This document shows positions 46,476-56,464 of a DNA stretch of 64,000 bases, piece by piece. The stretch comes from Virgibacillus subterraneus. Lineage in GTDB: Bacteria; Bacillota; Bacilli; Bacillales; Amphibacillaceae. The notes below the pieces were generated by a model. The model had not been told where the DNA came from, searched no databases, and worked only from the letters and a program-made list of their open reading frames with translations. The position numbers and the translations under genes are program-made. Position 1 is the stretch's first letter; every line of letters starts with the position of its first letter. The stretch is from NCBI RefSeq assembly GCF_900110695.1, contig NZ_FOEH01000001.1, positions 496,001 through 560,000 of the forward strand, in the 5' to 3' direction.

Positions 46476-47300
46476 ATGAAATTATACATTTCTGTAGACA
46501 TGGAAGGAATAACAGGACTTCCTGATTATACATATGTGGACTACAAAGAACACAACTATGAACGCGGACGTAAAATTATGACAGATGAAACAAATTATGT
46601 CATTGATACTGCGTATAAGTTTGGTTGTGATGAAATCTTAATAAATGATAGTCACTCTAAAATGAATAATATTTTAATAGAACAGCTGAATCCGGATGCA
46701 ACTTTAATTACAGGGGAAGTAAAACCCTATTCTATGATGCAAGGATTGGATGATAGCTATGCAGGAGCAATGTTTGTCGGATACCATGCTCGTGCAGGTC
46801 AATACGGTGTAATGTCACATGCCATGATTCACGCAGTACGGAATTTCTATATCAACGATAAGCCAATCGGAGAGCTTGGGTTAAACGCTTATCTTGCGGG
46901 CTATTACGGTGTTCCAATTTTAATGGTTGCTGGTGATGATCAAGCTGCCAAAGAAGCGGAGGAACTAATTCCAAACATTACAACCGCCGCAGTAAAAGAG
47001 ACTATCTCACGGTCGTCGGTCAAAAGCCTAACTCCTAAAAAGGCAGGGGAGCTACTAACCAATAAAGTAAACCAAGCATTGGATAATCGGCATAATGTTA
47101 AGCCGTTAACACTACCCGAAAATCCTACCTTAGAGATTGAATTTAATAACCACGGACAGGCTGAGTGGGCAAATCTTATGCCTGGAACAGAAATAGCGCC
47201 AGGCACTACAATCGTTAAATATCAAGCAAAAAATATTCTAGAAGCGTATCAAGCTATGCTGGTAATGACTGAGCTCGCTATGCGTACAACTTTTTCATAG
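46476..47300 (+). CDS. dppA: D-aminopeptidase DppA, M55 family
   Basis: This 274-residue zinc peptidase begins with the metal-binding SVDMEGITG and has NDSHSKM and GYHARAG, typical of the M55 family. It cleaves D-amino-acid-containing peptides such as D-Ala-D-Ala. It opens the dpp-ykf operon, in the same order as in B. subtilis. AAAGGAG precedes the ATG. Confidence 0.94.
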   Translation: MKLYISVDMEGITGLPDYTYVDYKEHNYERGRKIMTDETNYVIDTAYKFGCDEILINDSHSKMNNILIEQLNPDATLITGEVKPYSMMQGLDDSYAGAMFVGYHARAGQYGVMSHAMIHAVRNFYINDKPIGELGLNAYLAGYYGVPILMVAGDDQAAKEAEELIPNITTAAVKETISRSSVKSLTPKKAGELLTNKVNQALDNRHNVKPLTLPENPTLEIEFNNHGQAEWANLMPGTEIAPGTTIVKYQAKNILEAYQAMLVMTELAMRTTFS

Positions 47301-47312
47301 GAGTGTAAACAG

Positions 47313-48245
47313 ATGCTACGATATATTTTGAAGAGGTTTGCCATAATGGCAGTAACGTTATGGATTATAGTTACGCTTACTTTTGTCCTTATGATAACCA
47401 TACCAGGCTCACCGTTAAACGAAGAACGGGGTACAAATGAAGTTGTCCAGGCTAACCTGGAAGCCCACTATAATCTGGATGAACCATATTACATACAATA
47501 TTTGCTTTATTTAAAATCAATCGTTACCTTGGATTTCGGACCATCAATCAAGCAGCCTACTGAAACTGTAAATGACCTCCTTAGCCGAGGCTTTCCTGTA
47601 TCATTTGAACTTGGTATGGTGACGATTTTAGTTGCTGTTATATCTGGAATACTTTTAGGAATTCTGGCAGCATTACGACATAATGGAATTATTGACTATC
47701 TGGCAATGAGTATAGCTGTTCTCGGTATCTCAATTCCTAACTTTGTCCTGGCAACAATATTCATTCAATCATTTGCAGTATATTTGGGGATATTGCCAGC
47801 AGCAACGTGGGCAAGTCCTCGTCACATGATATTACCTGTCGTCGCATTAGCTACAGGTCCGATGGCAATTATCGCCCGTCTGACACGTTCAACGATGATT
47901 GAGGTCCTAACTCAGGACTATATCAAGATGGCCCGTGCAAAAGGGTTGTCACCATGGAAGATTGTTGTAAAGCATGCCTTGAAAAATTCACTTATGCCTG
48001 TTGTGACGATTATGGGGACCCTGCTAGCGGGTATTCTGACGGGAACATTCGTTATTGAAAAAATCTATGCGATCCCAGGTATGGGAAAATATTTTATCGA
48101 AAGTATTAACCAGCGGGACTACCCAGTAATTATGGGGACAACCGTTTTCTATAGTGCATTCCTTATCTTCACACTATTTTTAGTAGATATTGCTTATGGA
48201 ATACTAGACCCTAGAATCAAAATGCACAAAAAGGGGGGAGAATAA
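47313..48245 (+). CDS. dppB: Dipeptide ABC transporter permease DppB
   Basis: This 310-residue polytopic membrane protein begins MLRYILKRFAIMAVTLWIIVTLTF in the DppB/OppB manner. The EAA coupling loop is in YIKMARAKGLSPWKIVVKHALKN. With DppC it forms the transmembrane channel. It abuts dppC with one base between. Confidence 0.95.
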   Translation: MLRYILKRFAIMAVTLWIIVTLTFVLMITIPGSPLNEERGTNEVVQANLEAHYNLDEPYYIQYLLYLKSIVTLDFGPSIKQPTETVNDLLSRGFPVSFELGMVTILVAVISGILLGILAALRHNGIIDYLAMSIAVLGISIPNFVLATIFIQSFAVYLGILPAATWASPRHMILPVVALATGPMAIIARLTRSTMIEVLTQDYIKMARAKGLSPWKIVVKHALKNSLMPVVTIMGTLLAGILTGTFVIEKIYAIPGMGKYFIESINQRDYPVIMGTTVFYSAFLIFTLFLVDIAYGILDPRIKMHKKGGE

Positions 48246-48246
48246 T

Positions 48247-49200
48247 ATGAAACTAGCAGATGAGTCAAAAACCTATTCTCCTGCCGACGTACCAGATGAC
48301 TGGTTTAAGTGGAAGGAAAAAGACAATGAAGCAGCAGAGGCTGTTTCCAGACCATCACTTTCCTATTGGCAGGATGCCTGGAAACGACTTCGGAAAAATA
48401 AAATAGCAATGGCCGGGCTTATTTTTCTAATTTTACTAGGAATCATGGCAGTAATCGGTCCAATGCTCTCACCTTTCTCCGTTCGCGAACAGAACTTACC
48501 GAATCAATTTCAGCCACCAAATGGCACGCATTGGTTTGGCACTGACTCGCTTGGACGGGATGTATTTACACGGACATGGTATGGTGCGCGAATATCGCTA
48601 TTTGTAGGCTTGATGGCAGCTCTCATAGACTTTTTCGTAGGTGTGATTTATGGTGGGATTTCCGGCTATAAAGGCGGACGTACAGACAATATCATGATGC
48701 GTATTATCGAAATTTTATATGGACTTCCATACTTATTAGTAGTTATTTTGCTGTTAGTAGTTTTAGGGCCAAGTCTAACAACGATTATCCTTGCACTGAC
48801 AATAACAGGATGGGTTGGCATGGCCAGGATTGTTCGGGGTCAGGTTCTGCAAATCAAAAACTATGAATTTGTGCTGGCATCGAAGTCATTTGGTACAAAG
48901 ACTAAACGAATCATTCGGAAAAATCTGCTTCCAAATACGATGGGACCGATTATTGTACAAATGACTTTAACCGTACCAACCGCAATTTTCGCAGAAGCGT
49001 TTTTAAGTTTCCTAGGTTTAGGTATTCAAACACCGTTTGCAAGTTGGGGTGTCATGGCGAATGACTCATTAGGGGCAATATTATCCGGTAAATGGTGGAC
49101 TTTATTTTTCCCGGCATTCTTTATTTCATTTACAATGTTTGCATTTAACGTATTAGGCGACGGGCTTCAGGATGCACTCGATCCGAAGCTGAGGAAGTAG
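48247..49200 (+). CDS. dppC: Dipeptide ABC transporter permease DppC
   Basis: This 317-residue permease of the DppC/OppC type has a cytoplasmic N-terminal segment (FKWKEKDNEAAEAVSRP), the first helix MAGLIFLILLGIMAVIGPML, the signature HWFGTDSLGRDVFTR and the coupling loop EFVLASKSFGTKTKRIIRKNLLPN. Its stop is immediately followed by dppD. Confidence 0.95.
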   Translation: MKLADESKTYSPADVPDDWFKWKEKDNEAAEAVSRPSLSYWQDAWKRLRKNKIAMAGLIFLILLGIMAVIGPMLSPFSVREQNLPNQFQPPNGTHWFGTDSLGRDVFTRTWYGARISLFVGLMAALIDFFVGVIYGGISGYKGGRTDNIMMRIIEILYGLPYLLVVILLLVVLGPSLTTIILALTITGWVGMARIVRGQVLQIKNYEFVLASKSFGTKTKRIIRKNLLPNTMGPIIVQMTLTVPTAIFAEAFLSFLGLGIQTPFASWGVMANDSLGAILSGKWWTLFFPAFFISFTMFAFNVLGDGLQDALDPKLRK

Positions 49201-50214
49201 GTGACACAAATGGAAAAAATACTTGAAGTAAACGATCTTCACGTAACGTTCTCTACATATGGGGGAACGGTCAAAGCTGTACGGGGGGTGAATTTTCATT
49301 TAATTAAAGGAGAAACACTAGCAATCGTTGGAGAATCAGGCTGCGGAAAAAGTGTTACGTCAAATGCAATCATGCGGCTGATACCGGATCCACCGGGCAA
49401 AATTTCGAACGGGACGATTACATTTAATGGAAAGGATTTAACAAGTCTTCCGGAAAAAGAAATGCGTTCCATTCGCGGCTTTGATATATCAATGATATTT
49501 CAGGATCCGATGACAGCATTGAACCCAACGTTAACAATTGGCACACAGCTTGTTGAGGGATTACGGCAACATTATAATACGTCAAGTACTGATGCAAAGG
49601 CAAAAGCAATCGAAATGATGGATTTGGTAGGAATTCCAAATCCTGATGAACGACTAAAGCAATATCCCCACCAATTCAGCGGTGGAATGCGACAGAGAAT
49701 TGTGATTGCAATGGCACTTATTTGTGAACCGGATCTGCTTATAGCAGACGAGCCAACAACAGCACTCGATGTAACGATTCAGGCACAAATCCTGGAACTC
49801 TTTGATAGAATTCAGCAACAAATGGGTGTCTCCATTATTTTGATTACCCATGACCTTGGAGTAGTTGCCAAAATTGCCGACCGCATTGCCGTTATGTATG
49901 CCGGAAAAATAATTGAAGTTGGCAGCAGGAGAGAGATTTTTTACAACCCAGAACATCCATATACAAAAGGACTGCTTAAATCAGTCCCACGTCTTGACTT
50001 ACAAGGCGAAAAATTAATTCCGATTGACGGAACACCACCAGATTTATTCTCACCTCCCGCAGGATGTCCATTTACAGCAAGATGTCCATTCGCAATGGAG
50101 GTGTGTAATAAAGTTTACCCGGATCAGACTGAACTCAGCGACTCACACAAAGTGGATTGCTGGCTGCAGGATGAACGGGCTAAACAGCTTTTAGCAAGTA
50201 CAGCAACAAAATAA
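49201..50214 (+). CDS. dppD: Dipeptide ABC transporter ATPase DppD
   Basis: This ATPase of up to 337 residues has Walker A GESGCGKS, signature FSGGMRQR, Walker B LLIADEPTTALD and the C-terminal oligopeptide-ATPase cysteine region CPFTARCPFAMEVC. GTG 49201 directly follows the dppC stop; ATG 49210 is an alternative start. In this operon its ATPase partner would be ykfD at the end. Confidence 0.94.
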   Translation: MTQMEKILEVNDLHVTFSTYGGTVKAVRGVNFHLIKGETLAIVGESGCGKSVTSNAIMRLIPDPPGKISNGTITFNGKDLTSLPEKEMRSIRGFDISMIFQDPMTALNPTLTIGTQLVEGLRQHYNTSSTDAKAKAIEMMDLVGIPNPDERLKQYPHQFSGGMRQRIVIAMALICEPDLLIADEPTTALDVTIQAQILELFDRIQQQMGVSIILITHDLGVVAKIADRIAVMYAGKIIEVGSRREIFYNPEHPYTKGLLKSVPRLDLQGEKLIPIDGTPPDLFSPPAGCPFTARCPFAMEVCNKVYPDQTELSDSHKVDCWLQDERAKQLLASTATK

Positions 50215-50237
50215 AAACAAAAGGGGCGTTACAACTT

Positions 50238-51881
50238 ATGAAGAAATGGTTTTTATTATTTATTTCTGTATTAACGATTATCGCATTAGCTGCGTGTACA
50301 ACGAGTTCGGGCGGCGATGATTCAGGCAACGAAGGTAATGACGGAGAAGGCAACAGTGAAGGGGCAGAAAGTGAAGAAAAAGTATTGTATATGAACAATG
50401 GGGAAGAACCTACATCATTAAATCCACCAGTTGGTTTTGACTCAGTTTCATGGAATGTCTTGAACAACCTAATGGAAGGTTTAACACGTTTAGGGAAAGA
50501 TGATACCCCACAACCAGCAATGGCTGAGGATTGGGAAAAATCCAATGGTGATAAAACATACACATTCCATCTTCGTGAGGATGCAAACTGGTCAAATGGG
50601 GACCCTGTAACAGCAGAAGATTTTGTTTATGCATGGAAGCAGCTGTTAAATCCTGAAACTGGTTCACCTGCTGCATTCCTAGGCTACTTTATCGAAGGTG
50701 GCGAGGCATACAACAGTGGTGAAGGATCTGCTGAAGATGTAATGGTAAAAGCAGTAGACGAAAAAACATTTGAAGTAACATTAACTGCACCAACCGGATT
50801 CTTTTTACAAGTAATTTCGAATCCAGCATTCTTCCCGGTAAACGCTGAAGTGGCAAAAGAAAGCCCAGAATGGTTTTCAGAAGCAGAAACATTTGTAGCC
50901 AACGGACCATTCAAACTTGAATCATGGTCACACGATAGTGAAATGGTTATGGTAAAGAACGATCAATATTGGGATAAAGATACAGTGAAATTAGATAAAG
51001 TAAATTGGGCAATGGTTAATGATACAAACACCGAGTATCAAATGTTTGAAAGTGATGAGCTTGATATGACGAATATTCCACCAGACATGGCTGAACAGCT
51101 GTTGGATGGTGACAATGTTGTTATCGAGGAACAAGCTGGACTTTATTTCTATCGCTTTAATGTTACAAAAGAACCGTTCCAGAATGCTAAGATCCGTAAA
51201 GCATTTGCATTAGCGGTTAACCAGCAGAATATTGTTGACTATGTAACAAAAAATAAAGAAAAAGCGGCAACAGGCTTTGTATCACCTGGGTTTACAGGAC
51301 CGAGTGGTGAAGAATTCCGTGAAGCCAATGGCGATCTTGTGAATTTTGACCCAGAACAAGCTAAGAAACTACTAGAAGAAGGTATGGCCGAAGAAGGTTA
51401 TGACGAGTTGCCACCTGTAACATTAACGTATAATACAAGTGAGTCACACAAAGCGATTGCTGCAACACTACAGGATATGTTCACTGAGAACCTTGGTGTT
51501 GATGTAACGCTTGAGAACACGGAGTGGAACGTATTCCTCGAAGATCAAAAAGGATTAAAACACCAGCTGTCACGTAGTTCATTCATATTTGACTATGGCG
51601 ATCCGGTAAACTTCCTGGAAAGCTTTGTTACCGATTCAACTATGAACCGTACTGGCTGGTCAAACGAAAAATATGATGAGTTGATTTCACAGGCTAAAAC
51701 GGAAACAGATGAAGAAAAGCGTTGGGGATTAATGTATGAAGCGGAGAGCTTACTAGCTGAAGAAATGCCTATTTTCCCAATTCATTATTATAACCAAGTG
51801 TTTATCTATAAAGATGACGTAACTGGAGTTGTACGCCATCCAGTAGGTTATCTAGAACTTAAATGGGCAGATAAGAAATAG
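50238..51881 (+). CDS. dppE: Peptide-binding lipoprotein DppE
   Basis: This 547-residue solute-binding protein is of the oligopeptide family (SBP_bac_5). The lipobox is in TIIALAACTTSSGG, followed by a Gly/Ser/Glu-rich linker. The family core begins VLYMNNGEEPTSLNPPVGFD. It is anchored outside the membrane and delivers peptides, here probably murein tripeptides, to DppBC. AAAGGGGCG precedes the ATG. Confidence 0.94.
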   Translation: MKKWFLLFISVLTIIALAACTTSSGGDDSGNEGNDGEGNSEGAESEEKVLYMNNGEEPTSLNPPVGFDSVSWNVLNNLMEGLTRLGKDDTPQPAMAEDWEKSNGDKTYTFHLREDANWSNGDPVTAEDFVYAWKQLLNPETGSPAAFLGYFIEGGEAYNSGEGSAEDVMVKAVDEKTFEVTLTAPTGFFLQVISNPAFFPVNAEVAKESPEWFSEAETFVANGPFKLESWSHDSEMVMVKNDQYWDKDTVKLDKVNWAMVNDTNTEYQMFESDELDMTNIPPDMAEQLLDGDNVVIEEQAGLYFYRFNVTKEPFQNAKIRKAFALAVNQQNIVDYVTKNKEKAATGFVSPGFTGPSGEEFREANGDLVNFDPEQAKKLLEEGMAEEGYDELPPVTLTYNTSESHKAIAATLQDMFTENLGVDVTLENTEWNVFLEDQKGLKHQLSRSSFIFDYGDPVNFLESFVTDSTMNRTGWSNEKYDELISQAKTETDEEKRWGLMYEAESLLAEEMPIFPIHYYNQVFIYKDDVTGVVRHPVGYLELKWADKK

Positions 51882-51903
51882 ACTCATCTTATATATCTTG
51901 AAA

Positions 51904-52230
51904 CTCGAGCGACGGAGCTCCTAACTCGAGCGAGAAGCAGCCAAACTCGAGCGACGAGCACCCAACTCGAGCGACGAGCAGCCAAACTCGAGCGACGAGC
52001 AGCCAAACTCGAGCGACGAGCAGCCAAACTCGAGCGACGAGCAGCTAAACTCGAGCGACGAGCACCCAACTCGAGCGACAAGCAGCTAAACTCGAGCGAC
52101 GAGCAGCCAAACTCGAGCGACGAGCACCCAACTCGAGCGACAAGCGCCCAAACTCGAGCGAGAAGCAGCCAAACTCGAGCGACGAGCAGCCAAACTCGAG
52201 CGACGAGCAGCCAAACTCGAGCGACAACCT
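51904..52230 (+). repeat. Array of sixteen 20-21-nt units (AACTCGAGCGA family)
   Basis: CTCGAGCGA occurs 16 times from 51904 to 52216 at spacings of 20 or 21 nt. The intervening bases mostly read CGAGCAGCCAAA with point variation. It fills the 432-bp gap between dppE and the LD-carboxypeptidase gene. Minus-strand frames with heptapeptide repeats are translations of the array. Confidence 0.9.
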
Positions 52231-52240
52231 ATTAAGTGTT

Positions 52241-52278
52241 AAGGAGGAATGGCTCATCCCGGGCCACTCCTTCTTTCC
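52241..52278 (+). terminator. Terminator-like hairpin between dppE and ykfA
   Basis: AAGGAGGAATGGC pairs with GCCACTCCTT, followed by CTTTCC. The T-run is poor, so partial termination or an RNA-stability role is possible. Confidence 0.45.
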
Positions 52279-52313
52279 ACTTTAAATTTTAAAGCACAGA
52301 AAGAGGTATTCTG

Positions 52314-53234
52314 ATGATACTTCCAGAACGTTTATATAATGGTGATACGATTGGTGTGATTGCACCAGCAAGCCCAGTTGATATGAAACGCTTGAAGCGG
52401 GCTATTCCTTTTTTTGAAAAAATGGGCCTGAACATCAGACTGGGAAAATATATTGACGAAGTTCACGGCTATTTGGCCGGAACGGATGAACAGCGGTTAG
52501 CTGACTTTCACGATATGATAGCTGACAAAAGTGTTAAGGCAATTATTTTCGCCAGAGGCGGATATGGTACTGGGAGAATCGCCAAGGATATTGATTACGA
52601 GCTAATCAAACAAAATCCGAAAATCATTTGGGGCTATAGCGACATAACCTATTTACATACAACGATTCGCCAAGCAACTGATCTTGTTACGTTTCATGGT
52701 CCAATGCTTGCATCTGATATTGCGGATGCTGATTTTGATTCGTTGTCTGCACGCTTATTCCAGCAATTATTTAAACCTGCGAAACTATTCTACACGGAAG
52801 ATATTTCCTCACTGCAAGTCCTTGTCCCGGGCGAAGCAACAGGTACGTTAGTTGGGGGAAACCTGTCCCTGCTGATTAGTACATTAGGTACAGCATATGA
52901 AATTGATACAACAGGAAAACTGCTGTTACTCGAAGATATAGGCGAGGAGCCGTATCGAGTTGATGCGATGCTGAACCAGTTAAAACTTGCCGGAAAACTG
53001 ACTGATGCAGCGGGAATTATTGTTGGGGATTTTGCCGAAGCCGAACCGAAAAAAGAAAAACCATCTCTGTCATTGGAACAGGTTTTTCATGATTATTTTG
53101 CCGACCTTCAGTGTCCGGTGATGTCAGGCTTTAAAATTGGCCACTGCCTCCCGCACTTTTCAGTACCACTTGGCACATCGGCGGAATTGTCAACAGCTGA
53201 GAAATCACTCACTATCGATGCAGGAGTGAAGTAA
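52314..53234 (+). CDS. ykfA: LD-carboxypeptidase, S66 family (YkfA)
   Basis: This 306-residue serine peptidase of the LdcA/MccF type has the N-terminal GDTIGVIAPASP, FARGGYGTGR, the nucleophile in WGYSDITYLH (about residue 107) and the catalytic histidine near FKIGHCLPHFSVPLG. It likely removes D-Ala or the terminal residue from murein tetrapeptides. It corresponds to ykfA in the dpp operon of B. subtilis. Confidence 0.9.
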   Translation: MILPERLYNGDTIGVIAPASPVDMKRLKRAIPFFEKMGLNIRLGKYIDEVHGYLAGTDEQRLADFHDMIADKSVKAIIFARGGYGTGRIAKDIDYELIKQNPKIIWGYSDITYLHTTIRQATDLVTFHGPMLASDIADADFDSLSARLFQQLFKPAKLFYTEDISSLQVLVPGEATGTLVGGNLSLLISTLGTAYEIDTTGKLLLLEDIGEEPYRVDAMLNQLKLAGKLTDAAGIIVGDFAEAEPKKEKPSLSLEQVFHDYFADLQCPVMSGFKIGHCLPHFSVPLGTSAELSTAEKSLTIDAGVK

Positions 53235-53255
53235 GTTACTGGAGGAGTCAAATCT

Positions 53256-54350
53256 ATGAATATACAAAACATCGAAACATTTCAAATAGCAATACCATTA
53301 CATAAACCGTTTAAAACCGCGTTACGAACGGTGACTGTTGCCGAGTCTGTTGTCGTCAAAGTAACCTGTGATAACGGAATTGTTGGCTATGGCGAGGCAC
53401 CACCGACACATGTTATTACAGGGGATAGTCTGGCGAGTATTGATTATGCGATCACAAAAATTTTCAAACCGTTATTACTCGGAGAATCATTACGGAACCG
53501 TGAGCAGGTCTTTGAAAGGCTTTATAAAAGTGCTGTTGGAAACACAAGTGCTAAAGCAGCGGTTGATATGGCGATTTACGATTGCATCGCACAACAAGCC
53601 AGCATGCCGCTGTTCGAATTTCTTGGCGGCTATTCCAGTACAATAGAGACCGACTATACAGTCAGTGTAAACCACCCTGATGAGATGGCTGATGATGCAC
53701 AGCAATACATCCATGACGGGTTCTCCATATTAAAGGTTAAAGTCGGCAAAGATAAAATCGAGAAAGATATTGAACGTATCAAAGCAATCCGAAAACGTAT
53801 CGGAGGTCATGCGCTTATTCGTCTCGATGCAAACCAAGGCTGGCATGCAAAAGTAGCTGTTCGTGCGATTCAGAAGATGGAGGACCTCGGTCTTGATGTT
53901 GAGCTAGTAGAACAGCCGGTTAAAGCATATGACGTAGAAGGGTTGAAATATGTAACAGAAAATACTCAAACCCCAATCATGGCCGATGAGAGTATTTTTT
54001 CAATCCATGATGCAAAACGTGTGCTGGAAAACGGAGCTGCCGACTTAATAAACATTAAGCTTATGAAAGCAGGAGGCATTCACGAAGCATTGAGGATTGC
54101 CAAACTAGCACATATTTACGGAATTGAATGTATGGTTGGCAGCATGATCGAAACAAAAATTGGAATTACCGCAGCTGCGCATTTTGCTGCAAGTCAGCCC
54201 AATGTAAACCGATATGATTTTGACGCACCATTAATGCTTTCAGAAGATTTAATTGAGGGCGGGATCGCATATAAGGAAAGCGATATTGAGTTAGGGGTCG
54301 GCACAGGTTTAGGAATTGAGAAAATTAATGAAAAATTTATCGTGGATTAA
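53256..54350 (+). CDS. ykfB: L-Ala-D/L-Glu epimerase
   Basis: This 364-residue enolase-superfamily protein has the catalytic lysine in ILKVKVGK (about residue 162), metal ligands in LDANQGW, VEQPVK and MADESI, and the second lysine in INIKLMKAGG. It epimerises L-Ala-D-Glu to L-Ala-L-Glu from murein peptides. GGAGGAG precedes the ATG. Confidence 0.94.
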   Translation: MNIQNIETFQIAIPLHKPFKTALRTVTVAESVVVKVTCDNGIVGYGEAPPTHVITGDSLASIDYAITKIFKPLLLGESLRNREQVFERLYKSAVGNTSAKAAVDMAIYDCIAQQASMPLFEFLGGYSSTIETDYTVSVNHPDEMADDAQQYIHDGFSILKVKVGKDKIEKDIERIKAIRKRIGGHALIRLDANQGWHAKVAVRAIQKMEDLGLDVELVEQPVKAYDVEGLKYVTENTQTPIMADESIFSIHDAKRVLENGAADLINIKLMKAGGIHEALRIAKLAHIYGIECMVGSMIETKIGITAAAHFAASQPNVNRYDFDAPLMLSEDLIEGGIAYKESDIELGVGTGLGIEKINEKFIVD

Positions 54351-54376
54351 TTAGCAGCAAAAGGGGGAGCAAATCA

Positions 54377-55318
54377 GTGACTAATCAAACGTTTGATCAA
54401 TTATGGGTGACGGCGGTACAAGTGGCTACAGTGTGGACTTCACCAACATCTGCACGTACGTTAGACACCCCGGGCATCACGAACCCAACCAACATAGATA
54501 AGTGGATTGATAGTTTAACATACGAAACAAATGTAGCCCTATGTGATGAAAATCGTGTTCAATCTCAATTACTATATGGTGAGGCAGTTATCATTACCGA
54601 AACAAAGGATGACTGGGCACATGTTGTCGTACCAACGCAGCCATCTAAAAAGGATGGCCGTGGGTATCCAGGGTGGGTTCCGATGCAACAGCTTAAACAA
54701 GTCAATCAACAGGATTGGCAAACCGAAAATACTGCAGCTGTAGTCGATGATAAAGTATGGCTTGAATCTGAAAATGGCAACAACGTTTTAAAGCTCAGTT
54801 ACATGACGACTCTGCCGGTAATCGAACAGATTGATGATAGAGTCAAAGTGAATACACCGCATGGAGCCGGGTTTTTACCAAATTCAGCCGTAACTGTTTT
54901 CCCTGCAAGCAAAGGATTGGAAAAACAAAGTGGTCACAAACTTATTGAAGATGGTGAGCGCTATGTAGGGCTTGACTACTTTTGGGGTGGCATGAGCTCA
55001 TTTGGCTATGATTGTTCAGGATTCGCTTATGCGATGCACAAAGCAAATGGCTATCAGATTCCTCGTGATGCTGGTGATCAGGCAGATGCAGGAGAAAGAG
55101 TTCCATATGATCAGCTGTTACCAGGCGATTTAATGTTTTTTGCATATGAAGAGGGAAAGGGTAAATTGCACCATGTTGGATTTTATTATGGCGATGGGAA
55201 AATGCTCCATTCCCCACAAACAGGAAAAGGCATTGAAATCATTAATCTCAGTGGAACTGTATATGAAAAAGAGCTTTGTGCTGCCACAAGATACTGGCAG
55301 AAAGCAGAGGAGAAATAA
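54377..55318 (+). CDS. ykfC: Gamma-D-glutamyl-L-diamino acid endopeptidase (YkfC)
   Basis: This 313-residue protein has N-terminal SH3b-like domains (WTSPTSART and LPVIEQIDDRVKVNTP regions) and a C-terminal NlpC/P60 domain. The catalytic Cys is in GYDCSGFAYA (about residue 216) and the His in KLHHVGFYYG. No signal peptide is seen, so it acts on imported peptides in the cytoplasm. The start is GTG 54377 after AAGGGGGAG. Confidence 0.92.
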   Translation: MTNQTFDQLWVTAVQVATVWTSPTSARTLDTPGITNPTNIDKWIDSLTYETNVALCDENRVQSQLLYGEAVIITETKDDWAHVVVPTQPSKKDGRGYPGWVPMQQLKQVNQQDWQTENTAAVVDDKVWLESENGNNVLKLSYMTTLPVIEQIDDRVKVNTPHGAGFLPNSAVTVFPASKGLEKQSGHKLIEDGERYVGLDYFWGGMSSFGYDCSGFAYAMHKANGYQIPRDAGDQADAGERVPYDQLLPGDLMFFAYEEGKGKLHHVGFYYGDGKMLHSPQTGKGIEIINLSGTVYEKELCAATRYWQKAEEK

Positions 55319-55320
55319 CA

Positions 55321-56337
55321 ATGGATGAGAAAATTCTACAAGTTAGCGAGCTGCACAAATATTTTAGTATGAGTAAAGGAAAAGTCCTTCAAGCTGTCAA
55401 TAACGTTACGTTTCACGTCAACAAAGGAGAAACGTTCGGGCTAGTTGGAGAATCTGGGTGCGGGAAATCGACAACTGGACGCACCATCATGGGCCTGTAT
55501 GAAAAAACGTCAGGCGATGTTATTTATGATGGACAGAACGTTCATGAAATGGATGAAAAGGAACGATTTAAATTCTACCGCAACATGCAAATGATTTTCC
55601 AGGATCCATATGCATCGCTTAACCCACGCTCAACGGTTAAGGAAGTAATTGCTGAGCCAATGGAAGTACATGGAATATTTAAAAATAAAAGTGAACAACT
55701 TGATCGTGTTTATGAATTGCTGGAAGAGGTTGGGTTGAATCGAGACCATGCTAATCGTTACCCGCATGAATTTAGCGGTGGCCAGCGTCAGCGGATTGGA
55801 ATTGCTCGTGCATTGGCATTAAATCCAGATTTTCTCATTGCCGATGAACCAATTTCAGCATTGGATGTTTCCGTCCAGGCACAAGTTGTCAACTTGTTAA
55901 AAAAACTACAGGAAGAAAAAGGGCTCACATTCCTGTTCATTGCCCATGACTTATCAATGGTTAAACAAATTTCCGATCGCATCGGGGTTATGTATTTAGG
56001 AAACATGGTTGAATTAACGGCGAGTGAAGCACTCTATGAAAAACCGCTCCATCCATATACACAAGCTTTATTATCAGCTATCCCGATTCCAGATCCGGAT
56101 ATTGAAGATAGCAGAGAGCGGGTTATCCTGGAAGGTGAATTGCCAAGCCCGATTAACCCGCCAAGCGGCTGCGTATTCCGCACTCGCTGTCCAATGGCGA
56201 TGGAAGTCTGTTCAGCGAAAGTCCCGGAATGGAGAGAAGTTGAACAAGACCATTATGTCGCCTGCCACCTATATGATGAATCATTGAAAGGTCACGAAAA
56301 AAATAGTAGAGTCGGAGCAGAGTCTGTGCAGCGATAA
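55321..56337 (+). CDS. ykfD: Peptide ABC transporter ATPase (YkfD)
   Basis: This 338-residue OppF/DppF-type ATPase has Walker [10 protein letters not shown], signature [15 protein letters not shown], Walker [13 protein letters not shown] and the C-terminal [14 protein letters not shown]. The ATG at 55321 is 2 bp after the ykfC stop; a longer frame reaching into ykfC has no ribosome site. It probably pairs with DppD. Confidence 0.93.
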   Translation: MDEKILQVSELHKYFSMSKGKVLQAVNNVTFHVNKGETFGLVGESGCGKSTTGRTIMGLYEKTSGDVIYDGQNVHEMDEKERFKFYRNMQMIFQDPYASLNPRSTVKEVIAEPMEVHGIFKNKSEQLDRVYELLEEVGLNRDHANRYPHEFSGGQRQRIGIARALALNPDFLIADEPISALDVSVQAQVVNLLKKLQEEKGLTFLFIAHDLSMVKQISDRIGVMYLGNMVELTASEALYEKPLHPYTQALLSAIPIPDPDIEDSRERVILEGELPSPINPPSGCVFRTRCPMAMEVCSAKVPEWREVEQDHYVACHLYDESLKGHEKNSRVGAESVQR

Positions 56338-56357
56338 ATTTGCACAGGCTTTTTTTC
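56321..56357 (+). terminator. Intrinsic terminator of the dpp-ykf operon
   Basis: AGTCTGTGCA pairs with TGCACAGGCT, followed by seven T. It overlaps the end of ykfD. Confidence 0.9.
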
Positions 56358-56464
56358 ATTATCTAGTTCTATTGTTTTCGATTACTGTATAAATTTAATA
56401 GTAGGAATGCTAGAAATGAAACCAAATAGGCACTATACTAAACATATTGGTAAGGAGGCAGTTA

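Noticed and set aside
51884-52257. Minus-strand frames with heptapeptide repeats
   Set aside because: They are translations of the CTCGAGCGA array; no ribosome site or neighbouring gene supports them.
55276-55320. Longer YkfD starting inside ykfC
   Set aside because: The ATG at 55321 has a ribosome site and matches the ATPase family N-terminus.
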